A stretch of DNA of 64,000 bases from CAYPLH01 sp964411505. Its GTDB lineage: Bacteria > Bacillota > Clostridia > CAYPLH01 > DUMO01. The stretch spans positions 79,441 through 143,440 of the forward strand of contig CAYPLH010000005.1 of assembly GCA_964411505.1 (NCBI GenBank). The letters run 5' to 3'. Under the pieces are notes generated by a model. The model was not told the origin of the DNA. It ran no database searches and saw only the letters and a program-made list of their open reading frames with translations. This document shows, in pieces, positions 1 through 9,040 of the stretch. Numbering within the stretch: the first letter of the stretch is position 1; every line of letters begins with the position of its first letter. The translations under genes and the position numbers were made by a program.

Positions 1-2072
1 CCAAATTTGCGGTGTACAACCATATCTCCAACACTAAAGTCAAATTCTAAGGATTCTGATTTCAAAGATGGCTGTGCTACAGCAGTAATTTTCGAGCCAA
101 ACCCTCCGAAATTTCTGCTTTCCCTTGTAGAATTCACATTTGTAGGATTCACATTAAGATCCTGCGTAAGAGATACATCTACTTCCTTCTTGAACCTAGA
201 GGCAGAGTTATATGATGTATTGCCAAATAGCGTCCTGCTCCTTGCGTTAAGTAAATAAAGCGTTTCCTTAGCACGAGTTATGCCAACATAACATAGTCTT
301 CTTTCCTCTTCAAGCTGCACTTCATCAGTAACGGAACGATAGCTAGGGAAAACTCCTTCTTCCATACCTGTAATAAATACCACTGGGAACTCAAGCCCTT
401 TTGCACTGTGGAGCGTCATTAAAACGACACTATCAGTCTCCTCTTCCAAGCCATCAATATCAGAAACTAGAGAAATTTGTGCAAGAAAACCTTCCAATCC
501 TCCGGTATCTTCTTGAGAATCAAATTCCAGTGCTACTGATATTAGCTCTTTAATATTCTCTATTCTTGTATTTGCTTCAATCGAATTCTCCTTCTCAAGA
601 GCTGTTAATATTCCTGACGCTTCTATAACTTTTACTATAAGCTCAGCAACAGAAACCTGATCATTTATCTTTCTTAACTCCAATATCATTTTGCAAAATG
701 AATCTAGTTTTGGCTTTGCTCTTTGAAGCTCTGGATAGTTTATAGACGATGAAATTACTTTAAATATGCTTTCTTCATTTATAACAGCGATTTGTTCAGC
801 TCTATCAACAGAAGTACCCCCTATACCTCTCTTTGGAACATTTATAATTCTCTTAAGGCTAATATTATCATCAGTATTTTGAATTATTCTAAGGTATGCA
901 AGTACATCCTTTATTTCCTTTCGGTCATAGAACCTCAAACCACCGATAATTTTATATGGAATTCCCTCTCTTACAAGCGTATCTTCTACTACACGAGATT
1001 GTGCATTCATTCTGTAAAGAATGGAGAAATCGTCATAACTCTTTCCATCAGAATGAAGTCTTTTAATCTCTCTGGAAATAAACAAGGCTTCCGCATGTTC
1101 ATTATCCGCTGTAAAGCTCTTAATTTTGCCACCCTCATCGTTCTTTGTCCACAATTTTTTGTCCTTACGCCCTGTATTATTATGGATGACGCTATGTGCT
1201 GCTTCCAGTATCGTTTTGGTAGAACGATAGTTTTGCTCAAGCTTTATAACCTTAGCATCAGGGAATTCCTTTTCAAAGTCTAATATATTTCTGATGTTTG
1301 CCCCTCTAAAAAGGTATATTGACTGATCATCATCGCCAACAACACAAATATTGCGGTGCTCCTGCGCTAAAAGACTAATCAATGTATACTGAGCGGTGTT
1401 TGTGTCTTGATATTCATCCACCATAATATATTTAAATCTGTACTGGTAGTATCGAAGTACATCTTCATATTCAAGTAAAAGCCTGATTGTATGCAGAATA
1501 ATATCATCAAAGTCAAGTGCATTGTTAAGGCGCAATCTTTTTTGATACAAGGTATAAATATTGCCAATTATAGCTAGTCTAAAATTTGATTCATTCATCT
1601 TTGTGTATGCATCTGGATCAATCAACTCATCCTTAGCTCTTGATATAGCATTTAGCACTGCTCTTGGTTCAAAGTCTCGTTCATTAAGATTTAGTTGCTT
1701 AATGCAATCCTTAATCAGTGTTTTCTGATCTGCCGAATCATATATTACAAAATTACGTTCAAATCCAATTTTATCAATATTTCGTCTCAAAATACGCACA
1801 CATGCAGAATGGAACGTAGAAATCCATATATCCTTTGAATCTTCACCAATAATTTTTTCAACTCTTTCCTTCATTTCATTAGCCGCTTTATTGGTAAATG
1901 TTATAGCAAGTATATTACTCCTATTTATGCCCTTCTCCCCTATTAGGTAAGCAATCCTGTGCGTAAGTACCCTTGTTTTTCCCGAGCCTGCTCCTGCCAG
2001 TATTAAAAGTGGTCCATCCACATGCATTACAGCCTGTTTTTGCTCATTATTCAATCCACTAAATAAATTCAT
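1..2072 (-). CDS. pcrA: ATP-dependent DNA helicase PcrA/UvrD (3' end outside window)
   Basis: This is a superfamily 1A 3'-5' DNA helicase of the UvrD/PcrA type, used in repair and in clearing protein or recombination roadblocks. The reading frame stays open from an ATG at 2072 to the window edge, about 690 codons. Near the start I read MNLFSGLNNEQKQAV (Q motif) and LAGAGSGKTRVLTHRIAYLI (Walker A). Later come DEYQDTN (Walker B), VVGDDDQSIY, the QNYRST motif, and TLHSAKGLEFPVVFI with YVGITRA towards the C terminus. The last residues inside the window, VGDMVVHRKFG, match the start of the PcrA C-terminal tail, so only a short piece is missing. An AGAGGAG ribosome site sits just before the ATG. 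No frameshift is seen. PcrA is the best family fit and Rep is unlikely in a Firmicute. Confidence 0.95.
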   Translation of the reverse strand, partial: MNLFSGLNNEQKQAVMHVDGPLLILAGAGSGKTRVLTHRIAYLIGEKGINRSNILAITFTNKAANEMKERVEKIIGEDSKDIWISTFHSACVRILRRNIDKIGFERNFVIYDSADQKTLIKDCIKQLNLNERDFEPRAVLNAISRAKDELIDPDAYTKMNESNFRLAIIGNIYTLYQKRLRLNNALDFDDIILHTIRLLLEYEDVLRYYQYRFKYIMVDEYQDTNTAQYTLISLLAQEHRNICVVGDDDQSIYLFRGANIRNILDFEKEFPDAKVIKLEQNYRSTKTILEAAHSVIHNNTGRKDKKLWTKNDEGGKIKSFTADNEHAEALFISREIKRLHSDGKSYDDFSILYRMNAQSRVVEDTLVREGIPYKIIGGLRFYDRKEIKDVLAYLRIIQNTDDNISLKRIINVPKRGIGGTSVDRAEQIAVINEESIFKVISSSINYPELQRAKPKLDSFCKMILELRKINDQVSVAELIVKVIEASGILTALEKENSIEANTRIENIKELISVALEFDSQEDTGGLEGFLAQISLVSDIDGLEEETDSVVLMTLHSAKGLEFPVVFITGMEEGVFPSYRSVTDEVQLEEERRLCYVGITRAKETLYLLNARSRTLFGNTSYNSASRFKKEVDVSLTQDLNVNPTNVNSTRESRNFGGFGSKITAVAQPSLKSESLEFDFSVGDMVVHRKF

Positions 2073-2159
2073 ACTTTTCTCCTCTTATGTAAATCTGATT
2101 TCATAAACATCAAAAATGAAAACTAAATGCCTTAAGACCTAAGGTAATTTCTTACGCAA

Positions 2160-2315
2160 TTATATCATGAATTTCGAAGAAATTGCATGATATAATAGTG
2201 CATGTGCGTTTTTTGCCTTGGCAAAAAAATCGCACGCACATAAATTCCGCCGGAGGCGTATAATGTCCTCGGCAACGAGGACATTATATCATAAATTCCG
2301 CCGGAGGCGTATATA
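2160..2315 (-). repeat. Inverted single copy of the 126-bp palindromic repeat, plus a partial second unit
   Basis: Read on the minus strand, 2161-2283 matches the 126-bp unit found three times in tandem at 50730-51107, with a few substitutions. The same blocks occur in the same order: the TATATCATG/CATGATATA hairpin, the GTGCATGTGC...GCACGCAC stem, the CGCC-TCC-GGCG hairpin and the CCTCG-TTGC-CGAGG hairpin. A truncated second unit (ATAAATTCCGCCGGAGGCG) follows to about 2315. The copy lies between pcrA and the hpf terminator and contains no ORF. Confidence 0.85.
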
Positions 2316-2375
2316 GAAAAGCATATCAAACTTAAGATTATCAAAAAATCTACCCACTTCTTCTAATCTGCTTTT

Positions 2376-2412
2376 GAAAAAAGCCATATCCCATGTTAGA
2401 GGATATGGCTTC
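2376..2412 (-). terminator. Rho-independent terminator of hpf
   Basis: On the minus strand the stem GAAGCCATATCC pairs with GGATATGGCTT and is followed by a T run. It starts 15 bases after the hpf stop codon. Confidence 0.85.
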
Positions 2413-2426
2413 TCACAATTTGAATT

Positions 2427-2969
2427 TTAAAACTCAGGTTCAATCAAACCATAATCTCCATCTTTTCTTTTATACACAACATTAACCTCATTGGTATGCG
2501 CATTAGAAAATACAAAAAACGAATGTCCCAATAGATTCATTTGAAGTATCGCTTCTTCCATATCCATGGGCTTTACCGCAAACCTCTTTGTTTTTACTAT
2601 ATTAAAATCGGTTACCTCGTCTGTAGCTGTCCCTCTTTTAGAATCTTTCTGGCTTTCATCAGTTTTGAAGGCATTCTTATGTAGATTCTTTTCTAGGCGA
2701 GTTTTGTATTTTCTAAGCTGCCCTTCAAGAATATCTACTGCCTTGTCTAAAGAAGTATACATGTCATCGCTGGATTCCTCAGCTCTTAAAACAGCACCAT
2801 TGAAGTAAATAGTCACTTCCATAATATGTCTATTTTTCTGGATGCTCATTCTAACTTGAGCTTCTGCTTCTGGCTTGAAAAACTTTTCAACTTTACCAAC
2901 TTTTTTTAGAACTCTCTCCTTGAGCGCTTCAGTTACTACAAAATTCCTGCCGGTAATGATAATTTTCAT
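2427..2969 (-). CDS. hpf: Ribosome hibernation promoting factor, long form
   Basis: The 180-residue product is a long-form HPF. Its N-terminal S30AE domain (about residues 1-100, starting MKIIITGRNFVVTEAL) binds the 30S decoding region. The C-terminal domain (about 120-180, with VKTKRFAVKPMDMEEAILQM and FFVFSNAHTNEVNVVYKRKD) dimerises 70S ribosomes into inactive 100S particles in stationary phase. The linker is charged. The ATG at 2969 has AAGGAG nine bases upstream. The gene stands alone with its own terminator, as is common in clostridia. Length and domain order match the family. Confidence 0.95.
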   Translation of the reverse strand: MKIIITGRNFVVTEALKERVLKKVGKVEKFFKPEAEAQVRMSIQKNRHIMEVTIYFNGAVLRAEESSDDMYTSLDKAVDILEGQLRKYKTRLEKNLHKNAFKTDESQKDSKRGTATDEVTDFNIVKTKRFAVKPMDMEEAILQMNLLGHSFFVFSNAHTNEVNVVYKRKDGDYGLIEPEF

Positions 2970-3170
2970 ATGTGCCAGCTCCTTTCCTTTACTTTAAGCA
3001 GTTAAAATCTTACTGATACATAAACTATATGGCCGAAATTTACATTGCTTATTAATATTGTTACCCTAAAAAACAACACTTAAAATACTTTTATTTATAT
3101 TTATTCTCAAAAACAATTTTTATCCTGGTAAATTTAATTTCACCCTAAAAAACTCATACAGGAAATCTCT

Positions 3171-3279
3171 TTATCCACTTTACATTCACAAAACGAATGT
3201 TTTGTGAATGTAAAGTCTGTGGATATTGTGCATAAACTTGTGAATAACTACTATCAGCGTCTTTTAGAGCTGTGGATAA
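3171..3279. promoter_or_regulatory. DnaA-box cluster around a perfect 18-bp hairpin
   Basis: Four DnaA-box-like 9-mers lie within 109 bases: TTATCCACT at 3171-3179, and on the minus strand ATATCCACA (3218-3226), TTATTCACA (3239-3247) and the perfect consensus TTATCCACA (3271-3279). Between the first two is a perfect inverted repeat, ACTTTACATTCACAAAAC at 3177-3194 and its complement at 3199-3216, with a GAAT loop. The stem is not followed by a T run, so it is not a typical terminator. The rest of the 2970-3283 gap is A/T-rich with nothing else recognisable. DnaA binding here is inferred. Confidence 0.5.
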
Positions 3280-3283
3280 TATT

Positions 3284-4321
3284 TTACCACCCAATTTTAT
3301 GGCAAGTATCAATTACGCGCATAACCTCTCGTGTTTGCTCAAGCCTGACATAGGGTTCTTTACCCTCGGCATAATATTCATAACATTTGTCATAATAATT
3401 AATACGCGAAAAATCAGACAGTAAAACTTCAGTCTCTTTCCACGGAATTTCATCATTATTTGCGTAGCTCCGGCCTTCTGCAGCGAGTTCAGTTTTTAGT
3501 TCAAGGTTTTTCAGATCATCCTTATTATAATACTTGACATTATATGTCCTATCTCCTTTGACATTTCTCCCCAAAACCGCAGTTCCACGTTCGCCGAAAA
3601 CTATGCATGGAGTCAAATGCTGAGATGAAGCCATGTTAATATCAAGATCAAGTATTACATTGTTTTCTGTCACTATTACTGCTTTAACCACATCATCAGC
3701 ATCTCCGAGAGTAGCAATACTTCTTAAGTGGCAGGAAATATCTAAAGCTTTGCTCCCAGTTACATACAAAAGCTGATCTATGTAATGAGCTCCATAATTG
3801 TTTAACATACCTCCGCCAAACTTCTTTTGTGTCTGCCAATCACTCCTGCGTTGATATCTTGAAATGCTCCTTTTGATCATATATACAGGACCAATAATGT
3901 CTTTTTCAATTATATATTTTATTGCCTGCGTTTCAGCAGCGGTCCTATGAGGTTGATAAACCATCAGTTTTCTTTGAAGCTTTTTGCTTGCTTCAATCAT
4001 TCTATCTGCTTCTTCCAGAGTTGGCGCCATTGGTTTTTCCAAAAACACATCTATTCCCTTTTCCATTGCAGCTATTGTTTGATCTGCATGAAAAGGAGTT
4101 GGAGATGCAATTACAATAAGATCAAGCTTCTCATTCTCAATTAGTTTTGAAAAGTCAGTATAGCCTTTCACCGAAAACTCTTCGATGCCTTCATTTACCC
4201 TTTCTTGAAGCGGATCCAATAATGCACAAAGTTCAAATCCCTCATGTGATATGATATGTGGAATATGAAACTTCCAACCTATTCTTCCTAATCCCACAAC
4301 AGCTGTTTTTAGTTTTTTCAC
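3284..4321 (-). CDS. Gfo/Idh/MocA family oxidoreductase
   Basis: This 345-residue protein is an NAD(P)-dependent sugar or cyclitol dehydrogenase of the Gfo/Idh/MocA family. The N-terminal Rossmann fold shows VVGLGRIGWKFHIPHI (residues 8-23). The family EKP signature, FLEKPMAPTLEEADRM, lies near residue 94, with the substrate-domain histidine region HYIDQLLYVTG about 180. The start is a GTG at 4321 with GGGAGG upstream. It stands alone and its substrate cannot be told from the sequence. A second family member lies at 33076-34239. Confidence 0.85.
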   Translation of the reverse strand: MKKLKTAVVGLGRIGWKFHIPHIISHEGFELCALLDPLQERVNEGIEEFSVKGYTDFSKLIENEKLDLIVIASPTPFHADQTIAAMEKGIDVFLEKPMAPTLEEADRMIEASKKLQRKLMVYQPHRTAAETQAIKYIIEKDIIGPVYMIKRSISRYQRRSDWQTQKKFGGGMLNNYGAHYIDQLLYVTGSKALDISCHLRSIATLGDADDVVKAVIVTENNVILDLDINMASSQHLTPCIVFGERGTAVLGRNVKGDRTYNVKYYNKDDLKNLELKTELAAEGRSYANNDEIPWKETEVLLSDFSRINYYDKCYEYYAEGKEPYVRLEQTREVMRVIDTCHKIGW

Positions 4322-4419
4322 TAAATAACCTCCCTAATTTGTCTTTTTTTCTTTGCACTCTTTACAGTAACCATAAAATTTAACCTTGTGGTTAATAATT
4401 TCAAAACTATACTTTTGAG

Positions 4420-4535
4420 TCCCGCCTAGGAAGGGGCAAATTGCAAGCTTCGCTTGCTACTCGTCTATGCATCCTAGCTGCTGCAAGTTATGCGTGCGTA
4501 GCTAGCAGCAGAAAGTCACATTGTGACTTTCTTAC
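4420..4535. repeat. Cluster of short palindromes (REP-like)
   Basis: This spacer before the oxidoreductase gene holds several hairpins in a row: GCAAGC-TTC-GCTTGC near 4452, a CTGCTGC...GCAGCAG stem around 4480-4511, and the near-perfect palindrome GAAAGTCACA-T-TGTGACTTTC at 4511-4531. There is no ORF and none of the hairpins has a T tract. The style resembles the cluster at 11823-11972. The remainder of the 4322-4733 gap shows no recognisable site. Confidence 0.55.
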
Positions 4536-4733
4536 GATCATATCACAAGAATTAAATACTTACATATAGTATATCAAATGGAAATTTACTTTCAATATAA
4601 TTTTCGAAGAGATTTAATGGTACAGCTCACTCTTACTATATTTCTTTAGCTAGCTGTTAACAGTGGCGATGTAGTTCACTCAGATGTCTTATAGGCTCCA
4701 AAGTAATAAAGTAGTCCAACTTCCTTAATTTAT

Positions 4734-5414
4734 TCATGGATTCACAACAGTAGGGGTAATTCCAATACCTCTGGAAGCTCTTGTAAGTGCAGTCCATGTT
4801 GCACATCCAGCTATACCATCAGGGCTTAGCCCCCTTGATCTCTGAAAGCCTATCAGAGCATTCCTAGTTCCCCCTCCAAAAATACCATCAAGACCTGATC
4901 CAGTGAAACCAAGTGCATTGAGTGCATCCTGAAGGATAAGAACATACTGGTTGACAGAACCAAGTCTTACCAGAGGGTAACCTGCTACACATGCCGGAGG
5001 TCCAAGCCTTCGGTCGACATGTACCCACGTTGGAGTAAGATATGCAGGCTCAACGTATACCCAAACACCTAAACTTGCAGCTAAGTTTCTAAGCTCATTT
5101 CTTTCAGACTGTGTAGCTGTTTGTGCAAGATCAAGTGCTACACCAGCATAATGCTGTGACTGGTATCCATGCCCGCCTTCCCAGATTCGCTTAAAAGCAT
5201 AGCCTACATAAATACTTCGTCCCCAAGCATTTCGTGTTGAATTCCAAGCTTCCATGGTCCGTACATCAGTCCACAGTACATTCGAATCAGAACTGCCCCT
5301 AAACTCTCTAACCAATAAAGTGTTGCCTGTATTATAGGGCATTGATTGGTTTTCCGCCCTTTGGTAGCGTTCAAAACTATTTGAATAATTATTATATACA
5401 AGTATTGTTGCCAA
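4734..5414 (-). CDS. M15-type peptidase with C-terminal peptidoglycan-binding domain
   Basis: The 226-residue protein looks like a cell-wall peptidase. The catalytic part (about residues 55-145) has the zinc-ligand pattern of M15 D,D-peptidases: SQHYAGVALDLA (His and Asp) and WVHVDRR (His and Asp). Residues 150-215 form a peptidoglycan-binding type 1 domain, seen as GSVNQYVLILQDALNALGF and GGGTRNALIGFQRSRGLSPDGIAG. No signal peptide is visible, so it may act inside the sporulating cell or be exported by another route. The start is TTG at 5414, set nine bases after AAAGGAGG. Germination or cortex lysis is possible but unproven. Confidence 0.75.
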   Translation of the reverse strand: MATILVYNNYSNSFERYQRAENQSMPYNTGNTLLVREFRGSSDSNVLWTDVRTMEAWNSTRNAWGRSIYVGYAFKRIWEGGHGYQSQHYAGVALDLAQTATQSERNELRNLAASLGVWVYVEPAYLTPTWVHVDRRLGPPACVAGYPLVRLGSVNQYVLILQDALNALGFTGSGLDGIFGGGTRNALIGFQRSRGLSPDGIAGCATWTALTRASRGIGITPTVVNP

Positions 5415-5561
5415 TAGAAAAAGCCTCCTTTACATAAATGATCATATTTCATTATATGCAATCAAAGGCTTTAGTGTTTATATCTTCTTTACACTGTGCA
5501 AACATCAAAATCTATGGAATAATTTAAAAAGCAATTAATATAAAAACTGTCTCATGTAATA

Positions 5562-6608
5562 TTAATATGCTGAATCAAAACCGCTCAAAAACTCAATTGT
5601 AAATTCATCTCCATACATAGCTTCATCCAATTTCTTCTGGTATTCAGTCATTTTGTACGATTTTTCTATATCATCTCTTTGTGAATCAAGAGTATTATAT
5701 ACGCTATCCAGTTTCATCACATGAAAACCATGTATTGTTTTCACAATCCCCGTATCACCGGCTTTGTGAGAGAATGTCCAATCCTCAAATTCGGGTACCA
5801 TTTGCCCATACTGTATTGTATACATACCTCCGTTGTCTTTAGAGCCTGGATCCTCACTGTACTCTTTTGCTAAAGCTGCAAAATCCTCTCCGCTATTTAC
5901 CCTGCCCAATAAATCTTGCGCCAGCTTCTCTTTTTGTGCAACAGTATCAGTATTTGCACCCTCTTCAACTAAAGCAAGAATGTGCCTTACGGTTGCCTTA
6001 TCAAAAGAGTTTTTATACTTTTCATAGTATTCAATTAATGCTTGTTCATCTGCCTCAATCTCTTCAGTCTTAGCTTCCATGTATTTTTGAGTTTTTATAT
6101 TATCTTTGTATATTTTTTCTGCTCTTCTCAAACTAACACCATAGAAGTTTTTAACATAATCACCAAGACTTATCCCTCTGGCTCTTGCCTCCTCTTCCAG
6201 ACTGCTCCGGAAATTTTTCCACTCTTCCTTTAATACTTTACTTCCCACTTTAAAATTGTCTTCCTTTGCTTTTATCAGCAAAATTTCAGTTCGCACAGCT
6301 TCTGTTAAAGCATACTGCTTCAAACTATCCATGAGACTTCCATATCCGGTATCTTCATATAGATAGCTCTGTGTGCTGGTATAAGGACTTTTATCTTTCA
6401 GAGCTTGCTGTACATATTGAGTTAAATAATAGCTAAATTCATAACCATTGACCGTGTTTTTATTTACTTTAGCAACATCCTTCGGTGTCGACAGCCAAAC
6501 AAACATATAAATTAAAGCCAAAACAACTATACCTGCAATAACATAAAATGTTTTTACACCTGAGTCTACCTTTGGTTTTTTATCTTTGCCCAATCGAATC
6601 GCCCCCAT
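5562..6608 (-). CDS. PrsA-like peptidyl-prolyl isomerase (parvulin foldase)
   Basis: This 348-residue membrane-anchored protein folds exported proteins outside the cell. Residues 21-42 (FYVIAGIVVLALIYMFVWL) are a single N-terminal membrane segment without a lipobox. A SurA-like chaperone region spans about 45-195. The parvulin domain (about 205-305) starts ATVRHILALVEE and contains YSEDPGSKDNGGMY and GIVKTIHGFHVMKLD. The ATG at 6608 has no clear ribosome site. A TTG five codons later (6593) follows a G-rich stretch at better spacing and may be the real start. PrsA proteins are usually lipoproteins, so a plain anchor is a variant. Confidence 0.85.
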   Translation of the reverse strand: MGAIRLGKDKKPKVDSGVKTFYVIAGIVVLALIYMFVWLSTPKDVAKVNKNTVNGYEFSYYLTQYVQQALKDKSPYTSTQSYLYEDTGYGSLMDSLKQYALTEAVRTEILLIKAKEDNFKVGSKVLKEEWKNFRSSLEEEARARGISLGDYVKNFYGVSLRRAEKIYKDNIKTQKYMEAKTEEIEADEQALIEYYEKYKNSFDKATVRHILALVEEGANTDTVAQKEKLAQDLLGRVNSGEDFAALAKEYSEDPGSKDNGGMYTIQYGQMVPEFEDWTFSHKAGDTGIVKTIHGFHVMKLDSVYNTLDSQRDDIEKSYKMTEYQKKLDEAMYGDEFTIEFLSGFDSAY

Positions 6609-6715
6609 TATTAAGTTATCATAATTATGACATGAAAATTGATTGATTGTTAAAAATTATTCAAGTGAAATTATAGCACAAAATGCTTGTTTCATCAATT
6701 TTCATTTGTTAATTT

Positions 6716-6744
6716 TTGTTCACAATTAGGTCATATCATATAAT
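6716..6744 (+). promoter_or_regulatory. Probable topB promoter
   Basis: TTGTTC (-35, 6716-6721) and a perfect TATAAT (-10, 6739-6744) are separated by 17 bases. Transcription would start near 6751, which puts the hairpin at 6741-6775 at or just after the start site. Confidence 0.6.
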
Positions 6745-6775
6745 CATGCAATTTCTTCGAAATTCATGATATAAT
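6741..6775. repeat. Solo hairpin module of the 126-bp repeat
   Basis: The hairpin ATCATGCAATTTC-TTC-GAAATTCATGATATAA is the same terminal module that ends each 126-bp unit at 50730-51107 and begins the inverted copy at 2161. Here it is alone, immediately upstream of topB, and would lie in the 5' untranslated leader. Confidence 0.75.
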
Positions 6776-6799
6776 TTATTAAACGAAAGGATGTACAAA

Positions 6800-8974
6800 A
6801 TGGGAAAAACATTGATATTAACTGAAAAGCCTTCTGTAGCAAGAGACGTTGCAAAGGTGTTAAATTGCACCCAAAAGGGCAATGGCTGCCTTTTAGGTCA
6901 AAGATATATAATCACATGGGCACTTGGTCATCTGGTTACTTTGGCTGAACCTGAAGTCTATAGTGATAAATATAAAACGTGGAATCTGGAAGACCTACCA
7001 ATGCTACCAAAAAAAATGGGACTTGTTGTTATCAAACAGACATCAAAGCAGTTTGGCATAGTTAAAGGTCTGATGCATAGAAATGACATCGATGAACTTA
7101 TCATTGCTACCGACTCAGGCAGAGAAGGTGAGCTGGTAGCCAGATGGATCATGCAAAAAGCGGGTTTCAAAAAGCCTGCCAAACGTTTATGGATTTCATC
7201 TCAAACAGATAAAGCAATCAAGGAAGGTTTTAACAACCTCAGACCATCTAGGGAGTATGACAACCTGTATATGTCTGCGCAAAGCAGAGCAGAAGCCGAT
7301 TGGCTTGTAGGACTAAATGTAACAAGGGCACTCACATGCAAGCATAATGCACAGCTTTCCGCTGGCAGAGTTCAAACTCCAACTCTTGCAATGATAGTTG
7401 AACGTGAAAATGAAATAAAAAGATTCCTTCCTAAGGATTACTGGACAATAACTGCAACACTAAACGGATATACTGTGCAATGGCAGGATAAGACTTCCGG
7501 GCAAAAAAGAGTATTTGATAAAGCACTTGCTGACAGCATAGTAAAAAATATATCAGGCCAGATAGGAGAAATAATTGAAGTACGAAGAGATGCAAAAAGG
7601 GGGCTTCCTCCCCTTGCTTATGACCTGACAGAACTTCAGCGTGATGCCAACCGTAGATTTAGTTATTCAGCAAAAAAAACATTATCTATTATGCAGCGAC
7701 TATACGAAACACATAAACTTGTGACATATCCTAGAACTGACTCAAAGCATATCTCAAGCGATATTGTCCCTACACTTATTGACAGGCTGAAAGGCATCGC
7801 TAAAGGACCATATGCTAAAGATGCCCAGGGCTTAATAAGAGGAAAGATCAACACAACAAAACGTTTAGTAGATAACAGCAAGGTCACAGATCATCATGCA
7901 ATCATACCCACTGAGCAGCATTTGATTTTATCCTCTCTCAATGCAGAGGAGCGCAACATATATGACTTAATAGTCAAAAGATTCTTGGCAATTCTTAGTC
8001 CTCCTTGCGAGTATGAGCAAACCACTGTAAAACTTGATGTTAAAGGTGAATTATTCTGTGCCAGCGGGAAAATTATCAAATCATATGGATGGAAGTCTAT
8101 TTATGGCAGTACTGAATATAGCAACGATGATATAAACGATGAAAATGATGAAGATAATGACCAATCACTCCCCGATATTACCAAAGGACAAAAGGAAAAG
8201 TTGATGTCTGTCAGAATAATAAATAGAAAGACAAAACCTCCTGCAAGATACACTGAAGCTACTTTACTCACTGCAATGGAACACCCTGGCAAGTTCCTTG
8301 ATAACAAAGCTCTAAGAGATGTTATTGAAAACACCAGTGGTCTTGGTACACCTGCAACAAGAGCAGATATTATTGAGAAGCTATTTGACACTTTCTATGT
8401 AGTAAGAAACGGAAAAGAAATAACTCCTACTTCAAAAGGCATTCAACTTATAGGGCTTGTGCCACCTGATTTAAAATCACCAGAACTAACCGCAAAGTGG
8501 GAACAGCAGCTTTTAACTATCAGCAAGGGCAAAACAAAACCAGAAGCTTTTATTTCCGAAATGAGAGATTATGCATCAAAGCTGGTACGTTCAGTAATTG
8601 TAAATACCAGTGTATATAAACATGATAATATCACAAGAGAAAAATGCGAGTGTGGGAAATTTCTACTTGAAGTGAATGGAAAAAGAGGCAAGATGCTTAT
8701 TTGTCCTGATCGCGAGTGTGGCTACAGAAAAATGCTGTCCCAAACTTCAAACGCAAGATGCCCTAATTGTCACAAAAAGATGAATATCCTAGGAGAAGGT
8801 GAAAACAAAACTTTTGCGTGTTCATGTGGACATAAAGAAAAGCTGGATGCATTCAAAAAGAGAAAAAGCGAGCAGGTAAGCAAGAAAGATGTCAACAGAT
8901 TTTTACAGCAGCAAGGCTCAGATAAAGCAATCAACTCCAGCTTAGCTGATGCATTATCTAAGTTAAAATTGTGA
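6800..8974 (+). CDS. topB: DNA topoisomerase III
   Basis: This type IA topoisomerase of 724 residues relaxes and decatenates DNA. The Toprim domain begins GKTLILTEKPSVARDVAKVL and includes TDSGREGELVARWI. The catalytic tyrosine is in VTYPRTDSKHI (about residue 310). The C-terminal 110 residues hold cysteine pairs of zinc-ribbon type, CECGKFLL...CPDRECGYRK and CPNCHKKM...CSCGHKEK. I place the start at the ATG at 6800, because AAAGG (6786-6790) touches the upstream ATG at 6791 but sits nine bases from this one. The acidic stretch near residue 440 (DDINDENDEDNDQ) is probably a disordered loop. Confidence 0.93.
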   Translation: MGKTLILTEKPSVARDVAKVLNCTQKGNGCLLGQRYIITWALGHLVTLAEPEVYSDKYKTWNLEDLPMLPKKMGLVVIKQTSKQFGIVKGLMHRNDIDELIIATDSGREGELVARWIMQKAGFKKPAKRLWISSQTDKAIKEGFNNLRPSREYDNLYMSAQSRAEADWLVGLNVTRALTCKHNAQLSAGRVQTPTLAMIVERENEIKRFLPKDYWTITATLNGYTVQWQDKTSGQKRVFDKALADSIVKNISGQIGEIIEVRRDAKRGLPPLAYDLTELQRDANRRFSYSAKKTLSIMQRLYETHKLVTYPRTDSKHISSDIVPTLIDRLKGIAKGPYAKDAQGLIRGKINTTKRLVDNSKVTDHHAIIPTEQHLILSSLNAEERNIYDLIVKRFLAILSPPCEYEQTTVKLDVKGELFCASGKIIKSYGWKSIYGSTEYSNDDINDENDEDNDQSLPDITKGQKEKLMSVRIINRKTKPPARYTEATLLTAMEHPGKFLDNKALRDVIENTSGLGTPATRADIIEKLFDTFYVVRNGKEITPTSKGIQLIGLVPPDLKSPELTAKWEQQLLTISKGKTKPEAFISEMRDYASKLVRSVIVNTSVYKHDNITREKCECGKFLLEVNGKRGKMLICPDRECGYRKMLSQTSNARCPNCHKKMNILGEGENKTFACSCGHKEKLDAFKKRKSEQVSKKDVNRFLQQQGSDKAINSSLADALSKLKL

Positions 8975-8984
8975 GGGTTTATCT

Positions 8985-9014
8985 AAAAACCACCGATTAG
9001 TGGTTTTACTTTTA
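8985..9014 (+). terminator. Terminator between topB and the convergent PHP gene
   Basis: AAAAACCAC and GTGGTTTT form a stem with a six-base loop, followed by a T-rich tract. It starts 10 bases after topB stops and could serve both strands. Confidence 0.75.
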
Positions 9015-9040
9015 GCACGTGATAAAATGCGCAAAACCGC

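Noticed and set aside
792..1283. A 163-codon plus-strand frame within pcrA
   Set aside because: It lies entirely opposite the helicase motifs and has no ribosome site.
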